Below, in pieces: positions 10,692-21,035 of a DNA stretch of 64,000 nucleotides. A program made the translations under genes and the position numbers. Under the pieces are notes generated by a model that searched no databases, had not been told where the DNA came from, and worked only from the letters and a program-made list of their open reading frames with translations. Origin of the DNA: Ascoidea asiatica (lineage: Eukaryota > Ascomycota > Saccharomycetes > Ascoideales > Ascoideaceae); the NCBI GenBank assembly GCA_001600695.1, contig BCKQ01000007.1, forward strand, positions 62,001 through 126,000, given 5' to 3'. Positions within the stretch are counted from its first letter, which is position 1; the number at the start of each line of letters is the position of its first letter.

Positions 10692-11171
10692 AACTTTTAA
10701 AAATTTAGAATATATTTTTAAATTATAAGATTTATTATCTAAATCATTTAAATGATTAATTAATAAAATTCCATAATTTTCATTTAAATTAATTTTTAAA
10801 TTGAATTTAATTAAAATTTTATTAAATTTTATAAAATTATTTATATTTAATTTAATTAATTGAAAATGATTATTAATTATAAAATTTTTTAATTTTTTAT
10901 AATTTTCATTATTTATAAACTTATCTTGTATGAATTTTAAAATCTCATCACTTGAGAAATCTTTAACTTCATTTGATACTTCTTGGATATCTTCTTGAAT
11001 CTCTTCTTGAATCTCTTCTTGTATTTTTGTAATTCTTAATCTTAGAACTTTACCTTTAAATTTTAATAAAGATCCAGTATATTNTAAAACTACATTTGCT
11101 TTACCATTATTTAAATATTCCCAATTTGTATATTCTGAATCTTCCAATTCCAAAATACTCTCTTTAGTCAT
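9876..11171 (-). CDS. IPK1: Inositol-pentakisphosphate 2-kinase
   Basis: 431 residues. Family landmarks: WEYLNNGKANVVL (17-29, nucleotide-binding loop region), KVLRLR (41-46), YGILLINHL (133-141), the IEMKPKW block (186-192) and the following Cys pair (209, 212) of the CRNC segment, and MTLRDISIFFK near 323. Ipk1 phosphorylates InsP5 at the 2-position to give InsP6, used in mRNA export and phosphate signalling. Saccharomyces Ipk1 is 281 residues; this one is longer through a 20-Asn run (162-181) and other low-complexity loops. Conservation outside the motifs is weak, as is usual for fungal Ipk1. Three N bases give unknown residues. Convergent with CSL4. Confidence 0.85.
10631..10690. repeat. 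(ATT)n trinucleotide run
   Basis: About 20 ATT/TTA units inside IPK1, coding an Asn homopolymer on the minus strand. A likely unstable microsatellite. Confidence 0.9.
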
Positions 11172-11822
11172 TAGCTATAAGTTATTATTCATTAGAATTG
11201 CCAGTGTGATGTTGTGATCCATAGATGAACTTCACTTGTTTGAATATTTCATTATTTGCTTACTTGTTTACTTGTTTACTTGTTTACTTGTTTATTATTT
11301 GATCAATTATTTCATTGCCTCTTTACGCCAAGAACAACAAAAAAGGGTTCTCTGAGATTGTTCCAGGGAAACACACGTGACGTAACTAACTACATTTAAA
11401 GTGCAAATTAACCACTGTAAAACTTCTCTTCCTTTTCTCTAGTGAAAGACATCTTTAATATCAATTGATATAGAAATGAACTTGAAATATCAAAGNATAT
11501 CAAAGGATATCAAAGGATAGAAAAGGATAGAAAAGGGTATTGTAATGCAATGTGATAACAGTCAACTGGTTATTTGCAAACCTCTTTTATCTTCAGTGGC
11601 AGAATGTTGTTTGTTTGTTGGTGGTACAAAGAGAAGAAAATGAAGACCCGCGATTATGGTCTCGGAAATATTTTTTTTTTTTTTTTGCGGTGAGAATTTT
11701 TTTGTTTTTTGTAGAAACTGAAATTTCATTGGAAATTTTGATTGAAATGATAATCATTATTGATAAAAGACTTTTAATTCAGATAATTGAACTAGTATTT
11801 TGATAGTTTATAGCATATAGAA
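11172..11822. promoter_or_regulatory. Divergent promoter between IPK1 and RRP8
   Basis: 651 bp. It contains four tandem ACTTGTTT-type 8-bp units (about 11260-11292), a CACGTG (11374-11379), repeated ATATCAAAGG units (about 11489-11520) and ATGGTCTCGG (11656-11665, the reverse complement of CCGAGACCAT at 4423). It also has a T run near 11672-11686. No ORF looks real. Confidence 0.55.
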
Positions 11823-13628
11823 ATGGATTTATTTAAAGTAGATGGGTGGAACTTAGATTCCAAGTCTTCATTTGGAATAAATCTTAAGCCTACAGAGAAG
11901 AAAAAAGACGACAACAACAACAACAAGAAAGAAGAAAAAAAAGAACAAGATAACAAAAGAGAAGTCAATAAAGAACATACAAAACCTGAAAAATCAGATA
12001 GAAAGAGTAACAATAACAAAAGAGATAACAAAAAAGGAAACAAGAAAGATAACANAAGAGATAATAAAAGAGAAAATGATTTAAAAGTTCGTCAACAGAA
12101 ACAGAAACAAAAAGATATTCAAGCAAAAGAAAAATTACAGGAAGAGATTATTGATAATAATATAAATGAAGCTTTAAGTGAACAAGAAAGAAAATTATTA
12201 AGAAAACAAGCTAAATATAAAAGAAAACAAGAAAGAAGAAAACAAAATGCTTTATTAAAAGATAATAAAGATCCTAAACAACATAATATTAAAACTTCTC
12301 AAAAAGAAGAATTCAATAATCATATTTATAATAGTAAAAATAATACCAAATCTAATAACAAAAACAATAGAGAAAATAAAGACAATAAAAGAAAAATATC
12401 TGAGGTTATTGAAGAATCTAAACCAGAATCAAATAATGAACTAATTGAAAACAATAATGAAAATATTAATAAAAAATTAACTCCATTACAACAAAAAATG
12501 ATGTTAAAATTATCTGGTTCTAGATTTAGATGGATTAATGAACAATTATATACTTCAAATTCAACTGATGCTTTAAATTTAATTAAAAATGATCCTGAAT
12601 TATTTGATGCTTATCATCAAGGTTTCAAATCTCAAGTTTTATCATGGCCTGAAAATCCAGTTAATGTATTTGTTAATGAATTTAAATTAAGATTTAAAAA
12701 AAAAATTAATTCTCCAGGTGGTTTACCAGGTTTAAGAAATAATAAAAAAAATAATAAAAAAATTGTAATTGCAGATATGGGTTGTGGTGAAGCAATTTTT
12801 GCCAAAGATATTATGCAATTTGAACAAAAAGTTAATAATAGCACTCAAAATAATAATAATAATAAAAAGTTTAAAAAAAATGATGATAATAATATTGATG
12901 ATTATGCTGATTTCAAAAATAATAAAAATTCAAAGAGTAGTAATACAAACAATAATAAGAATACTAATTTTAAAAAATTAGATGTGGAAATACATTCATT
13001 TGATTTAAAAAAAATCAATGATAGAATAACTGTTGCTGATATTGCAAATGTTCCATTAAAAGATAATTCATGTAGTATAGTAATATTTTGTCTTTCTTTA
13101 ATGGGTACTAATTTTTTAGATTTTATTAAAGAAGCTTTTAGAATTTTATCTCCAGGTGGTGAATTATGGATTTCTGAAATTAAATCAAGATTTGGTAAAG
13201 AAAATATAATCAATTCTTCAAATCAAAAATTTTTTAATAATGATATTGATGAAATTAATATTGAACCTTCAAAAAATGCTTTAAAATTATATGGTGATAA
13301 AATTGAAAGATCAAAAAGGAATACCACTTATAATAGTGATGATAATAATAATAATGATGATGATGATAATGAAGATAATATTAATGATTCAGGTAATCAT
13401 AATCAACAAACTCAAGATTTTTTAAATATTTTAAGAATTATGGGTTTTTTTAATAAAAATGTTGATAATTCAAATAAAATGTTTGTGAAATTTGAATTTG
13501 TTAAATCTATTGATGATAGAAGATTAAGAGAAGAAGATGAAATTAAAAAACAAGAATTTTATGCAAAAAGAGATCAAGCTCCTGAAGGTGAATGGTTATT
13601 AAAACCATGTATATATAAAAGAAGATAA
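11823..13628 (+). CDS. RRP8: 25S rRNA adenine-N1 methyltransferase Rrp8
   Basis: 601 residues. The first ~220 are Lys/Asn/Glu-rich, as in the basic N-terminus of Rrp8. The catalytic part starts at GSRFRWINEQLYT (about 230) and has ADMGCGEA (317-324, SAM motif I), EIHSFDL (about 389), then SLMGTNF (about 425) and LSPGGELWISEIKSRF (about 442), all hallmarks of Rrp8/nucleomethylin. Family role: m1A modification of 25S rRNA in the nucleolus and early pre-rRNA cleavage. Saccharomyces Rrp8 is about 392 residues; the extra length is Asn/Asp/Lys inserts between the methyltransferase motifs (about 340-385 and 490-530) and in the N-terminus. One N at about 12055. Convergent with ENP2, 101 bp apart. Confidence 0.95.
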   Translation: MDLFKVDGWNLDSKSSFGINLKPTEKKKDDNNNNKKEEKKEQDNKREVNKEHTKPEKSDRKSNNNKRDNKKGNKKDNXRDNKRENDLKVRQQKQKQKDIQAKEKLQEEIIDNNINEALSEQERKLLRKQAKYKRKQERRKQNALLKDNKDPKQHNIKTSQKEEFNNHIYNSKNNTKSNNKNNRENKDNKRKISEVIEESKPESNNELIENNNENINKKLTPLQQKMMLKLSGSRFRWINEQLYTSNSTDALNLIKNDPELFDAYHQGFKSQVLSWPENPVNVFVNEFKLRFKKKINSPGGLPGLRNNKKNNKKIVIADMGCGEAIFAKDIMQFEQKVNNSTQNNNNNKKFKKNDDNNIDDYADFKNNKNSKSSNTNNNKNTNFKKLDVEIHSFDLKKINDRITVADIANVPLKDNSCSIVIFCLSLMGTNFLDFIKEAFRILSPGGELWISEIKSRFGKENIINSSNQKFFNNDIDEINIEPSKNALKLYGDKIERSKRNTTYNSDDNNNNDDDDNEDNINDSGNHNQQTQDFLNILRIMGFFNKNVDNSNKMFVKFEFVKSIDDRRLREEDEIKKQEFYAKRDQAPEGEWLLKPCIYKRR

Positions 13629-13729
13629 TTAATAAAATTTATATAATATATAGTAAATAATCTACATTGAATTTTTAATATAAAAAAAAAAAAATTTATT
13701 AAAAATATAAAATAAGTAATTATATCATA

Positions 13730-14383
13730 TTACATTCCTCTGAATTGATTTCTACCTGCACTTCTTCTATTAGCATATCTTTGTTTAACTCTTCCAGTTA
13801 AATTTTCATCAATCTCAATATCTTCNTTTAATTTTTTCTTTTCATTATTTTTTTCATTATTATTCTTAGGTATAAATGTCATTTCAACTTCACCCTTTGA
13901 CATTTTATGTACTCTAATATTCTTATTTTTATCTTTTCGAAATTGATTTTTAACTTTATTTTCTTTTAATTTTTGTCCTAAAGTTCTTAAATCTGAAATT
14001 TCATTTTTATTTTTATTATCATCAATTAATGAATTAAGTGTTTTATTACTATTTGAACTTATTGATTTTATAAAATTTTCTGTTCTATCACTTTCTTCTT
14101 TTCTTCTTTGTTCTTTTATTAATTGTTTTTTATATTTCTTTTCTTCTTTTAATTTTATTTTATTCATTATTTCTTCATCTTCTGAAGATTCTTCCTCCTC
14201 ATCTTTTTCTTTCTCTATGTCTTTTTCATTATCTGAATCATCACTTGAATTATCTCCAGCTTCATCTTCAGAAGAAGAATTATACTTGTTATTCTCATTC
14301 ATTCTTTCTTCATCGGATTCTTCAGCGGCCGTTATACCTCTTGGACGAGAATTTAATCTTTCTTCTTCATCATTTTCGTTAGT

Positions 14384-14416
<33 letters not shown>

Positions 14417-15958
14417 TGGATTTATACTTTTAACAGGATTTAATTGTTTATATTCAAAAGATTCTTCATCAACTTGGAAATCAGGATTATTAAAGATTTC
14501 ATTAAGTCTATCATCATTAATAATATCATTTACAACATCTTTACCATGTTTTTTATCAGATAATTTATTAATTAAATTTTTATTAACTTTAATATTATCC
14601 GAAATTGAAGATTTACTTTTAATAATTCTACTTTCTCTTTCTTTTTCAATTTCTTTTTCAATTTCTTTCTTTCTTATATCACTTATTGAATTATTTGAAG
14701 TCATATTAATTAATTTAATTTTTTCAAATAATTCTGTATTTATAAAATAACCATGCATTGAAGGTCTTAAATATTTTGTACCAATTAAATGTTTTAAATT
14801 TAAATTTTTAATTTCAGGTTTTGTAATAAATTTATAATTTGAATAAGTATCTAAATTTGGTTTTTCTTCTAATTCTTCAGTAATATTATCTAAGAATGAA
14901 CACCATTTTGGAGCTGGACCAAGATTTGGTATATAATAAGTATGCATTTGAATACCTTCATTAGTCATAAATAACATTCCAGAATTTTTAATATATTCAA
15001 TATCATTNATATCAATATCAGGTTCCATTGAAGCAAAATTTTTACCATTATTATAATTCCAAATTTTTGTCATTCTTTTATCAGTTACAATAATTTTATC
15101 ATTATTTTGATTATCTAACCAAATGAATTTTTTAATTGGATTACCAAGTCCATGATCTTTAATAATTAATGGATTTGAAGATCTTAAATCATATAAATAA
15201 GATAAACCATTAGTTGTACCACAAGCAAAATTAAAAGCATCATTTTTAAATTTTAAAGCACTTATTTCTATATTTTTTCCATAATCTGGAATTATTAATT
15301 TTGTTATTCTTTTTCTTGATCTTGGATCCCAAAATTCAACAATATTTTTTTCAGTACCAATTGAAATTAAATTATGTAATTTATTAATATCTAAACAATT
15401 TGAACCAGAATTTTCAGAAGAATCTAATTTAAAAGGTTGTAAGAATCTACCTTGATCTAAATTTAATCTATAAATTTCATTACCACTTGAAGATAAATAT
15501 AAATCACAATTAATTTCATTATAAATTAAATCTCTACCAAATTTAGGTATTCTTGTTTTATAATGAATACCACCTTTATTATGAAATTCAATACTTCTAT
15601 CATTTTGTAAATGAATAGATTTTGTCCAATCTTTTGATAATATTAAAAAATTTATATTTTCTGAATTTGTATGTCTTTCAAATTTTAATGATAAATTTTC
15701 AAAATCATAAACATGAATTTGTGGTTTATAAGTACCAGTAACCATTGCAAATTTTTCATCATTTGTTACTTTAATTTTATTTGAAGCTTCACTAAATTGA
15801 AAATCTTGAATTANTTCAATTCTATTTTGATAATCAATATCATTTTTTAAAGATCTTTTTCGTTTTTTTGCAATCCAATCAGGTACAGATTTTGAAGCAT
15901 TTGTTCCACTTACTTGATAAACAGATACACCAGTACCTTTTGTTGATTTTAATACCAT
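13730..15958 (-). CDS. ENP2: Small-subunit processome protein Enp2 (NOL10 family)
   Basis: 742 residues. The start MVLKSTKGTGVSVYQVSG, the following PDWIAKKRKRSLKND block and the WD40-like repeats (about 50-360, including GTYKPQIHVYDFENL and NIVEFWDPRSRKR) are characteristic of Enp2/NOL10. The C-terminal half is charged, with an Asn run, strongly acidic Ser/Glu/Asp tracts (about 520-600) and a basic tail ending in a GRVKQRYANRRSAGRNQFRG block. Family role: a nucleolar factor in 18S rRNA maturation. Saccharomyces Enp2 is 707 residues, so the length fits. Three N bases. The 362 bp upstream are the probable promoter. Confidence 0.95.
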
Positions 15959-16320
15959 TTTTTATAGTTATATTGATGTATGAGTAGTAGTATTTTAAAG
16001 TGATAAATTATTAAATATTCTTCGATGCATTTAATGGTTTATTTTTTTTTTCAATATTTTCATTTCAATCAAAATTTAAATTTTTTTTTTTTCCTTTGAA
16101 AATAAATCGCCGCACAATCTGCAGATAAGTACGCTGTATAACATTTACTTGCATATGTGTAAAATCCATGTTTGTGGGTNCAAAGACCTTGATATTTTTC
16201 GATTTTCTACAAAATTTACTTATTTACTTATTTACTTAAGTATCGATTGATAACGATAAATGAGTTGTTTATTAGAAACTACATAGAATATTGTTGGGNT
16301 ATGGTTTTATTATGGATTTA
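15959..16320. promoter_or_regulatory. ENP2 promoter / AIM19 3' region
   Basis: 362 bp. A T-rich tract (about 16060-16095) lies next to a small GC-richer patch (about 16105-16150). Two isolated N bases (16180, 16299). No clear PAC-type site was found despite the ribosome-biogenesis role of ENP2. Confidence 0.5.
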
Positions 16321-16890
16321 TTATGGATTTAAAAATCTTTTACCATAGAGTAAAGTATTTGTAGTTGCAAAACCAGATAAAAAAATTGGCCAAATTCTAC
16401 CAAATTTTATAAAATTTATTGATTTTTTAAAATTTACAAATAAATATAAAGTTGACCAAACTGATAAAAATCCAGAACCATTAGTTAAATCATTATCATA
16501 AATTATATAACCACCAAGAGACATTGCAGTACCAAATAATAAACAAGATAAATTTGAAGGTATTGGTTTTATTAATCTTGATAAATTTTTTGAGTTTGAA
16601 TTTGAATTTGAATTTATATCTAAATTTGGATTTTTATAAGTTTGAAAAATTTTAGAAATTATTGAAATATTTGAAAATTTATTTTGATTTATAATTATTG
16701 GTTTTGAGATGAATGGAGTTATGAATAATGAAGATGCAAAAAACCAAGCAGGATATGGAGTTAATGAATAATTATAGATTTGTTGATAAATTGAAGGATT
16801 TGTAGTTAATGCATCAATTACTTGACTTAATTCTGGATCTTTATTATTGTTATTCTTGTTGTTATCATTATTACTATTTGAAGTGGACAT
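16321..16890 (-). CDS. AIM19: Mitochondrial membrane protein Aim19
   Basis: 189 residues. After an Asn-rich start, TPYPAWFFASSLF (44-56) and the block GYIIYDNDLTNGSGFLSVWS (127-146), then FGRIWPIFLSGF (163-174) and LLYGKRFL (180-187), match the Aim19 family as I recall it (Saccharomyces form about 157 residues). Three to four hydrophobic segments are visible (about 46-62, 113-131, 140-153, 166-182). Aim19 is a mitochondrial protein of unknown molecular function whose loss alters mitochondrial inheritance. The identification rests on the YDNDLTNGSGF and TPYPA motifs and should hold; the function remains unknown. It lies tandem to ENP2 on the same strand. Confidence 0.88.
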   Translation of the reverse strand: MSTSNSNNDNNKNNNNKDPELSQVIDALTTNPSIYQQIYNYSLTPYPAWFFASSLFITPFISKPIIINQNKFSNISIISKIFQTYKNPNLDINSNSNSNSKNLSRLIKPIPSNLSCLLFGTAMSLGGYIIYDNDLTNGSGFLSVWSTLYLFVNFKKSINFIKFGRIWPIFLSGFATTNTLLYGKRFLNP

Positions 16891-17786
16891 TTTGAAATTG
16901 AAATTGATTCAATGGGTAACCAGTTTGGTTCTTAACTTTTGTGATATATCAATTGGGACTTGGTAAATAATTAGTATCCTTCTCTGAAATATATCTGAAA
17001 TCCATCAAAAGATTCAAAATCTTTAAAACCATCAGAGAGTGTAAGAATCTCAGAAGCAGTGAAATGATCGAAAAGTAAAGAATCTGGAGATTTTTGGAGA
17101 TTTTTGGAGATTGCTGAAGATTGCTGAAGATGCAGAGCTACCCGGTCGGATGTGGCAATCACTTCCGAGGGTGGTACATGCATCTAAAAGTACANTGAAG
17201 TATCTCCCAATGTGGTTTTGAATCAGCGTTTAAATCTGCGTTTAAGTCAGCGTTCGCACTTTTGCGTTCAAACTTTAGCACTTTTCACTCGCCACAAGTT
17301 TGCCTCTTCTGTTTGCTGTCACATGACTTCTTTGATTGATTTCCGTCAACGGATTTTCCTTTTTTTCTTTATTTTTCACGATTCCTGNTCTTTTTTGATA
17401 CAGTTGCTAACATTAGCGTTTATTAACGTGAGACCTTTGAGTTATCTGAGAGTATCTGCAATATAAACAATGATTCAATTCAACAATCTAAATTGTAATC
17501 TANTATAATCTGATATAATATAAAATATTATATTTTAATCTATGAAGTGAGAATATATTTCAATNTACTTCTCTTTTTTTATTCTTTTATTAATATATAA
17601 TCTCATTGAATTCCTTTCTAGTTTTTGATTCATTCAAGTAATTCATTTATTTCAATCATAATTCACTCACCATTTACTTCTTCTTTTTTTGCTTTTCTAT
17701 TCTCTTCTCAATTTGAAAAATAATTTCATATCAAATATTTNATATCAAATATTTTATATCAAATACAATAAATTACTTTATTCAAA
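16891..17786. promoter_or_regulatory. Divergent promoter with GC-rich core
   Basis: 896 bp between divergent starts (AIM19 and the Asn-rich gene). About 16970-17350 is GC-richer and holds short direct repeats (GGAGATTTTT twice and GCTGAAGATT-type units near 17090-17130; TTTAAATCAGCG-like words near 17215-17255). ORFs here use GC-rich codons unlike neighbouring genes and are judged spurious. ATATCAAATATTT units repeat at about 17728-17763, just before the next start. Confidence 0.5.
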
Positions 17787-18059
17787 ATGAGTTCAACAAG
17801 TAAAAGTAGTTCAAAATCAAATAAATCAAATAATTCAATGATTATTTCTTCTTCAACTTCAAATACAACTGTAAGTTCAAATACAGATTCAAATTCAAAT
17901 TCAAATATAATTTCAGTTATTAAACCAAATGGTAATAATATTGAATCTGTTAATAATCCTGCAAATGATTTTAGTTTCACAACAACTTATTCATGTTTAC
18001 GTTCTTCAATTACTAAAAAACCAAATACTATTACAAATACTATTACAAATAATAAACCA

Positions 18060-18121
<62 letters not shown>

Positions 18122-19262
18122 TGAAGATAATGATATAAATAATATAAGAAATATAAATGATTTAAATAACTTACAAATCAAATATAATACAATCAATTCA
18201 ATCAATTTAAATAATAATAACAATAATAACAACAATAAAGAAATTATACAAAATTCAAATAACTTAAACAACTTAGATGATGATTATAATCTATCAAATT
18301 ATGATTTAGATCATTTAAATAAAAAAGATAAAAGAAGATTATTAATTTTAAATAAATTAAAAAATTTAAATAATGATTTCAATTCAAATAAAGAAGATTT
18401 ATATCATTTAAATTATAATCATCTTCAAAAAAATTTAAATAATTTACATAATAATTCAAATTTAAATTATCAATTAAATTTAAAAAATTTAAAAGAAATT
18501 AAAGATTATGAATTAATGAGATTAAATTTATTTAAATCTTATAGAATTGAATATATTAATAAAATACTTAAATCAGATTTAATTCAAATTAATGAAAAAT
18601 TTAATAATTTTATAATAATTTTAAAAGAAAATTTATTTAATAATTTAAAATTTAAAATTAATGATTTAAAAAAAAATAAAATTTATTCTGATTTCTCAAA
18701 TCGTTCAAATCATTCAATATCAAATAATAATAATCATAATCCTAATCATAATCATAATCATAATCATACTACCTCAGATTCTAATACAAATTCAACTTTT
18801 GATAGTGATTTAATAGCTTTTAGAAATTCAAATATGTATAAGAAAAATCATTCTTCTTCTACCGCTTCAAAAAAATCTTCTAAATCTTCAAATAAAGATC
18901 AAAATGATAATAAAGAATCTAAAGAATCTAAAGATAATAAAGATAATAAAGATAATAAAGATAATAAAGATAATAATGACTCAAAAGATGTAAATGAATC
19001 AAATTATTCTCAAAATTTAATGAGTGATATTCCAATGATTAGAAGATCAACAAGAAGAACAAGAAATCAAAATTTTAATTATTCTCCATATAATTCAAAT
19101 AATTTATTAAATTATGATTCAACTGCAAATGAAGATTCTGGTAATGAAACAACCTCAAATTTTAATAATTCAAGAAAAAGAAGAAAATTATTATTTAATT
19201 CAAATTCAAATTTGAATTTGAATTCAACTTATGATTCAAATAGTAATAATAATAATAATAAT

Positions 19263-19298
<36 letters not shown>

Positions 19299-19511
19299 TG
19301 TAATAGTGATAGTAATACAACCACCACTCATAATTATAATCATAATCATAATCATAATCAAAATGGAGTTACTATTGGTAGTAATCTGAGACATAATACT
19401 AGAAATTCAATTAAACAAAATTCATCTTCAATTGATGAACAAAATTTATTTAATTTTAATGATAATTTCAATTTAGAATTATATCAAATTTTATTCAATA
19501 ATAATGATAAC

Positions 19512-19544
<33 letters not shown>

Positions 19545-20111
19545 CCTGATAATACAGATATATTTAATAATTCAAGTTTAAGTTTAAATATAGATAATTT
19601 CAATTTAAGTAATCATATGAATCATCATCCAAATAATCATCCTAATGGAAATATTAATATTAATAATAATAGTAATAATAATGATTTCAATATCAATTCT
19701 CATAATAATCACAATAATCACAATGGACATAATCATAATCATAATGTACATAATGTACATAATAATCATAATGGTAATAATAATTTAAATAATCATAATA
19801 GAAATAATAATAGATCAAATAAAAAACCAAGTGATGGTTTAACATCTTTAACACCAGAAGAATTAAATTCAGATTTATCTTTATTTAGACAAATGATGTC
19901 NAATTCAAATGTTTCAACATTTACTAATATCTTAAATCAAAATTTAAATAATTTGAATAATAGTAATACCAACAGTAACAATACCAATAGTAATACCAAT
20001 AATAACAATAATAATAATTCAATTAATAGTAGTTCTTTAAAAGATAAAGAAATAAATGGTAATTCTAAATCCATTTCAAGTCCTAAAAACAGTAAAAGAT
20101 CTGGTAGATAA
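17787..20111 (+). CDS. Asn-rich probable nuclear protein, function unknown
   Basis: I do not recognise this 774-residue protein. It is mostly Asn/Ser/His low-complexity, with Asn homopolymers near 92-112, 490-505 and 575-590 and several NHNHNH tracts. A stretch of normal composition at about 205-295, around YELMRLNLFKSYRIEYINKI, is predicted helical and is the best candidate for a conserved domain. RRSTRRTRNQN and a basic SRKRRKLL cluster (about 461-468) could act as nuclear localisation signals, and a C-terminal block TSLTPEELNSDLSLFRQMM is also non-repetitive. Together these suggest a chromatin or transcription protein, but that is inference only. One CTG codon (19386) and one N (19901). 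The preceding 900 bp form a long promoter. Confidence 0.75.
18058..18117. repeat. (AAT)n trinucleotide run
   Basis: About 20 AAT units coding an Asn homopolymer in the preceding gene. Similar shorter AAT runs recur in the same ORF near 19245-19300 and 19515-19545. Confidence 0.9.
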
Positions 20112-20327
20112 ATATTACTTTCTTTTTATCAAATAATCTTATATTATAGCAATATTAATACCATTTAATATTATTTCATCTCATCTCATTTAATCTCATA
20201 TTACATTTCGATAAACTATTATATTCATTATTTCTTCTATTGTTTCTCATGTTTCTTTCATTATTTCGATCATTTAGTTTTTATTTATCTTTGATTCAAA
20301 CTAGATTGTTTCTTCTTTAATCTAATC

Positions 20328-20405
20328 TTCATTCAATGTTCTTCTACTCTTGTTTCAATCTATTACTTCATTCAATGTTCTTCTACTCTTGTTTCAATCT
20401 ATTAC
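20328..20405. repeat. Perfect 39-bp tandem duplication
   Basis: Two adjacent identical 39-bp copies (20328-20366 and 20367-20405), each beginning TTCATTCAATGTTC, in the 3' flank of the Asn-rich gene. Perfect identity suggests a recent duplication. Confidence 0.95.
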
Positions 20406-20578
20406 TTCATTATTTTGTCTTATTCTCTTCATTTATTTTCTATTATCTCCATAATTTGTACCAATTCTCAATAAACAAACAATTAAACAATTAAACAATT
20501 AAATAATTGAATAAATAAACAAATAAATAAATTCGGTCCGGAAGAGTGTTACATCCGAACAAAAAACAAACTTTAATG

Positions 20579-20586
20579 TCACGTGA
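20579..20586. promoter_or_regulatory. TCACGTGA palindrome (Cbf1-like E-box)
   Basis: Exact palindromic E-box, the preferred core of the Cbf1 bHLH factor in budding yeasts, about 450 bp upstream of SHP1. Motif match only. Confidence 0.4.
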
Positions 20587-21035
20587 TAATGGATATTTCC
20601 GTTTATCCGTTTATCCACTATCAGGATTTTAATCCTATCCGTATTTCCACTTCCTTGGGTTTCTTTGGACGGAATTGTTTTTTTTTGAATAATTCCGGGA
20701 AGCAGACCCCGATCTGGGGATGCTCTCAGTGCTTGGCAACCCCTTTTCCGAGGTTGGNATCCTCTTCTACGATGCGTTCCCTTTTTTAATGTGGCAATTC
20801 TTTGACTGTAAGAAAATGAATGAAAGAATATAAATATAAAATAAAATATGATTATAAAATATTGATTCAAGTAATTTTATAAATTTTATTCATTGACAAC
20901 TATTTTATATTCAAATTCTTTTTCAATATTAATATATTATAACTTATATAACATACTCATTTACATAAAGTTGAATTCATTTCAATTCATATCAAATCAT
21001 CGTTCAAATCAATAAAATAATATCGAATTTTAAAT

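Larger units (their letters stand above)
20112..21035. promoter_or_regulatory. Upstream region of SHP1 with 39-bp tandem duplication and GC island
   Basis: 924 bp. The first part is a T-rich 3' region with a perfect 39-bp tandem duplication (20328-20405). A GC-richer island (about 20530-20800) follows, with a TCACGTGA palindrome (20579-20586), a CGG-containing word (TTCGGTCCGG) near 20532 and one N (20758). A 123-codon minus-strand ORF here has an unlikely composition and is not accepted. The last 200 bp before SHP1 are very AT-rich. Confidence 0.55.

Noticed and set aside
11383-11442. TAACTAAC followed by a pyrimidine tract and TAG upstream of RRP8
   Set aside because: Looks like a branch site and acceptor, but no GTATGT- or GTAAGT-like donor was found upstream in the gap and the RRP8 ORF needs no exon.
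17987-18271. Leu-rich minus-strand ORF opposite the Asn-rich gene
   Set aside because: Shadow of the AAT run read on the other strand; similar Leu/Phe shadows lie opposite most Asn- and Lys-rich genes.
20578-20800. Point centromere (CDEI-like GTCACGTG)
   Set aside because: The E-box is not followed by a roughly 80-bp AT-rich CDEII and no CDEIII consensus is present.
20499-20870. 123-codon minus-strand ORF upstream of SHP1
   Set aside because: Poly-aromatic start followed by a frame through a GC island; it overlaps the SHP1 promoter and has no protein-like features.
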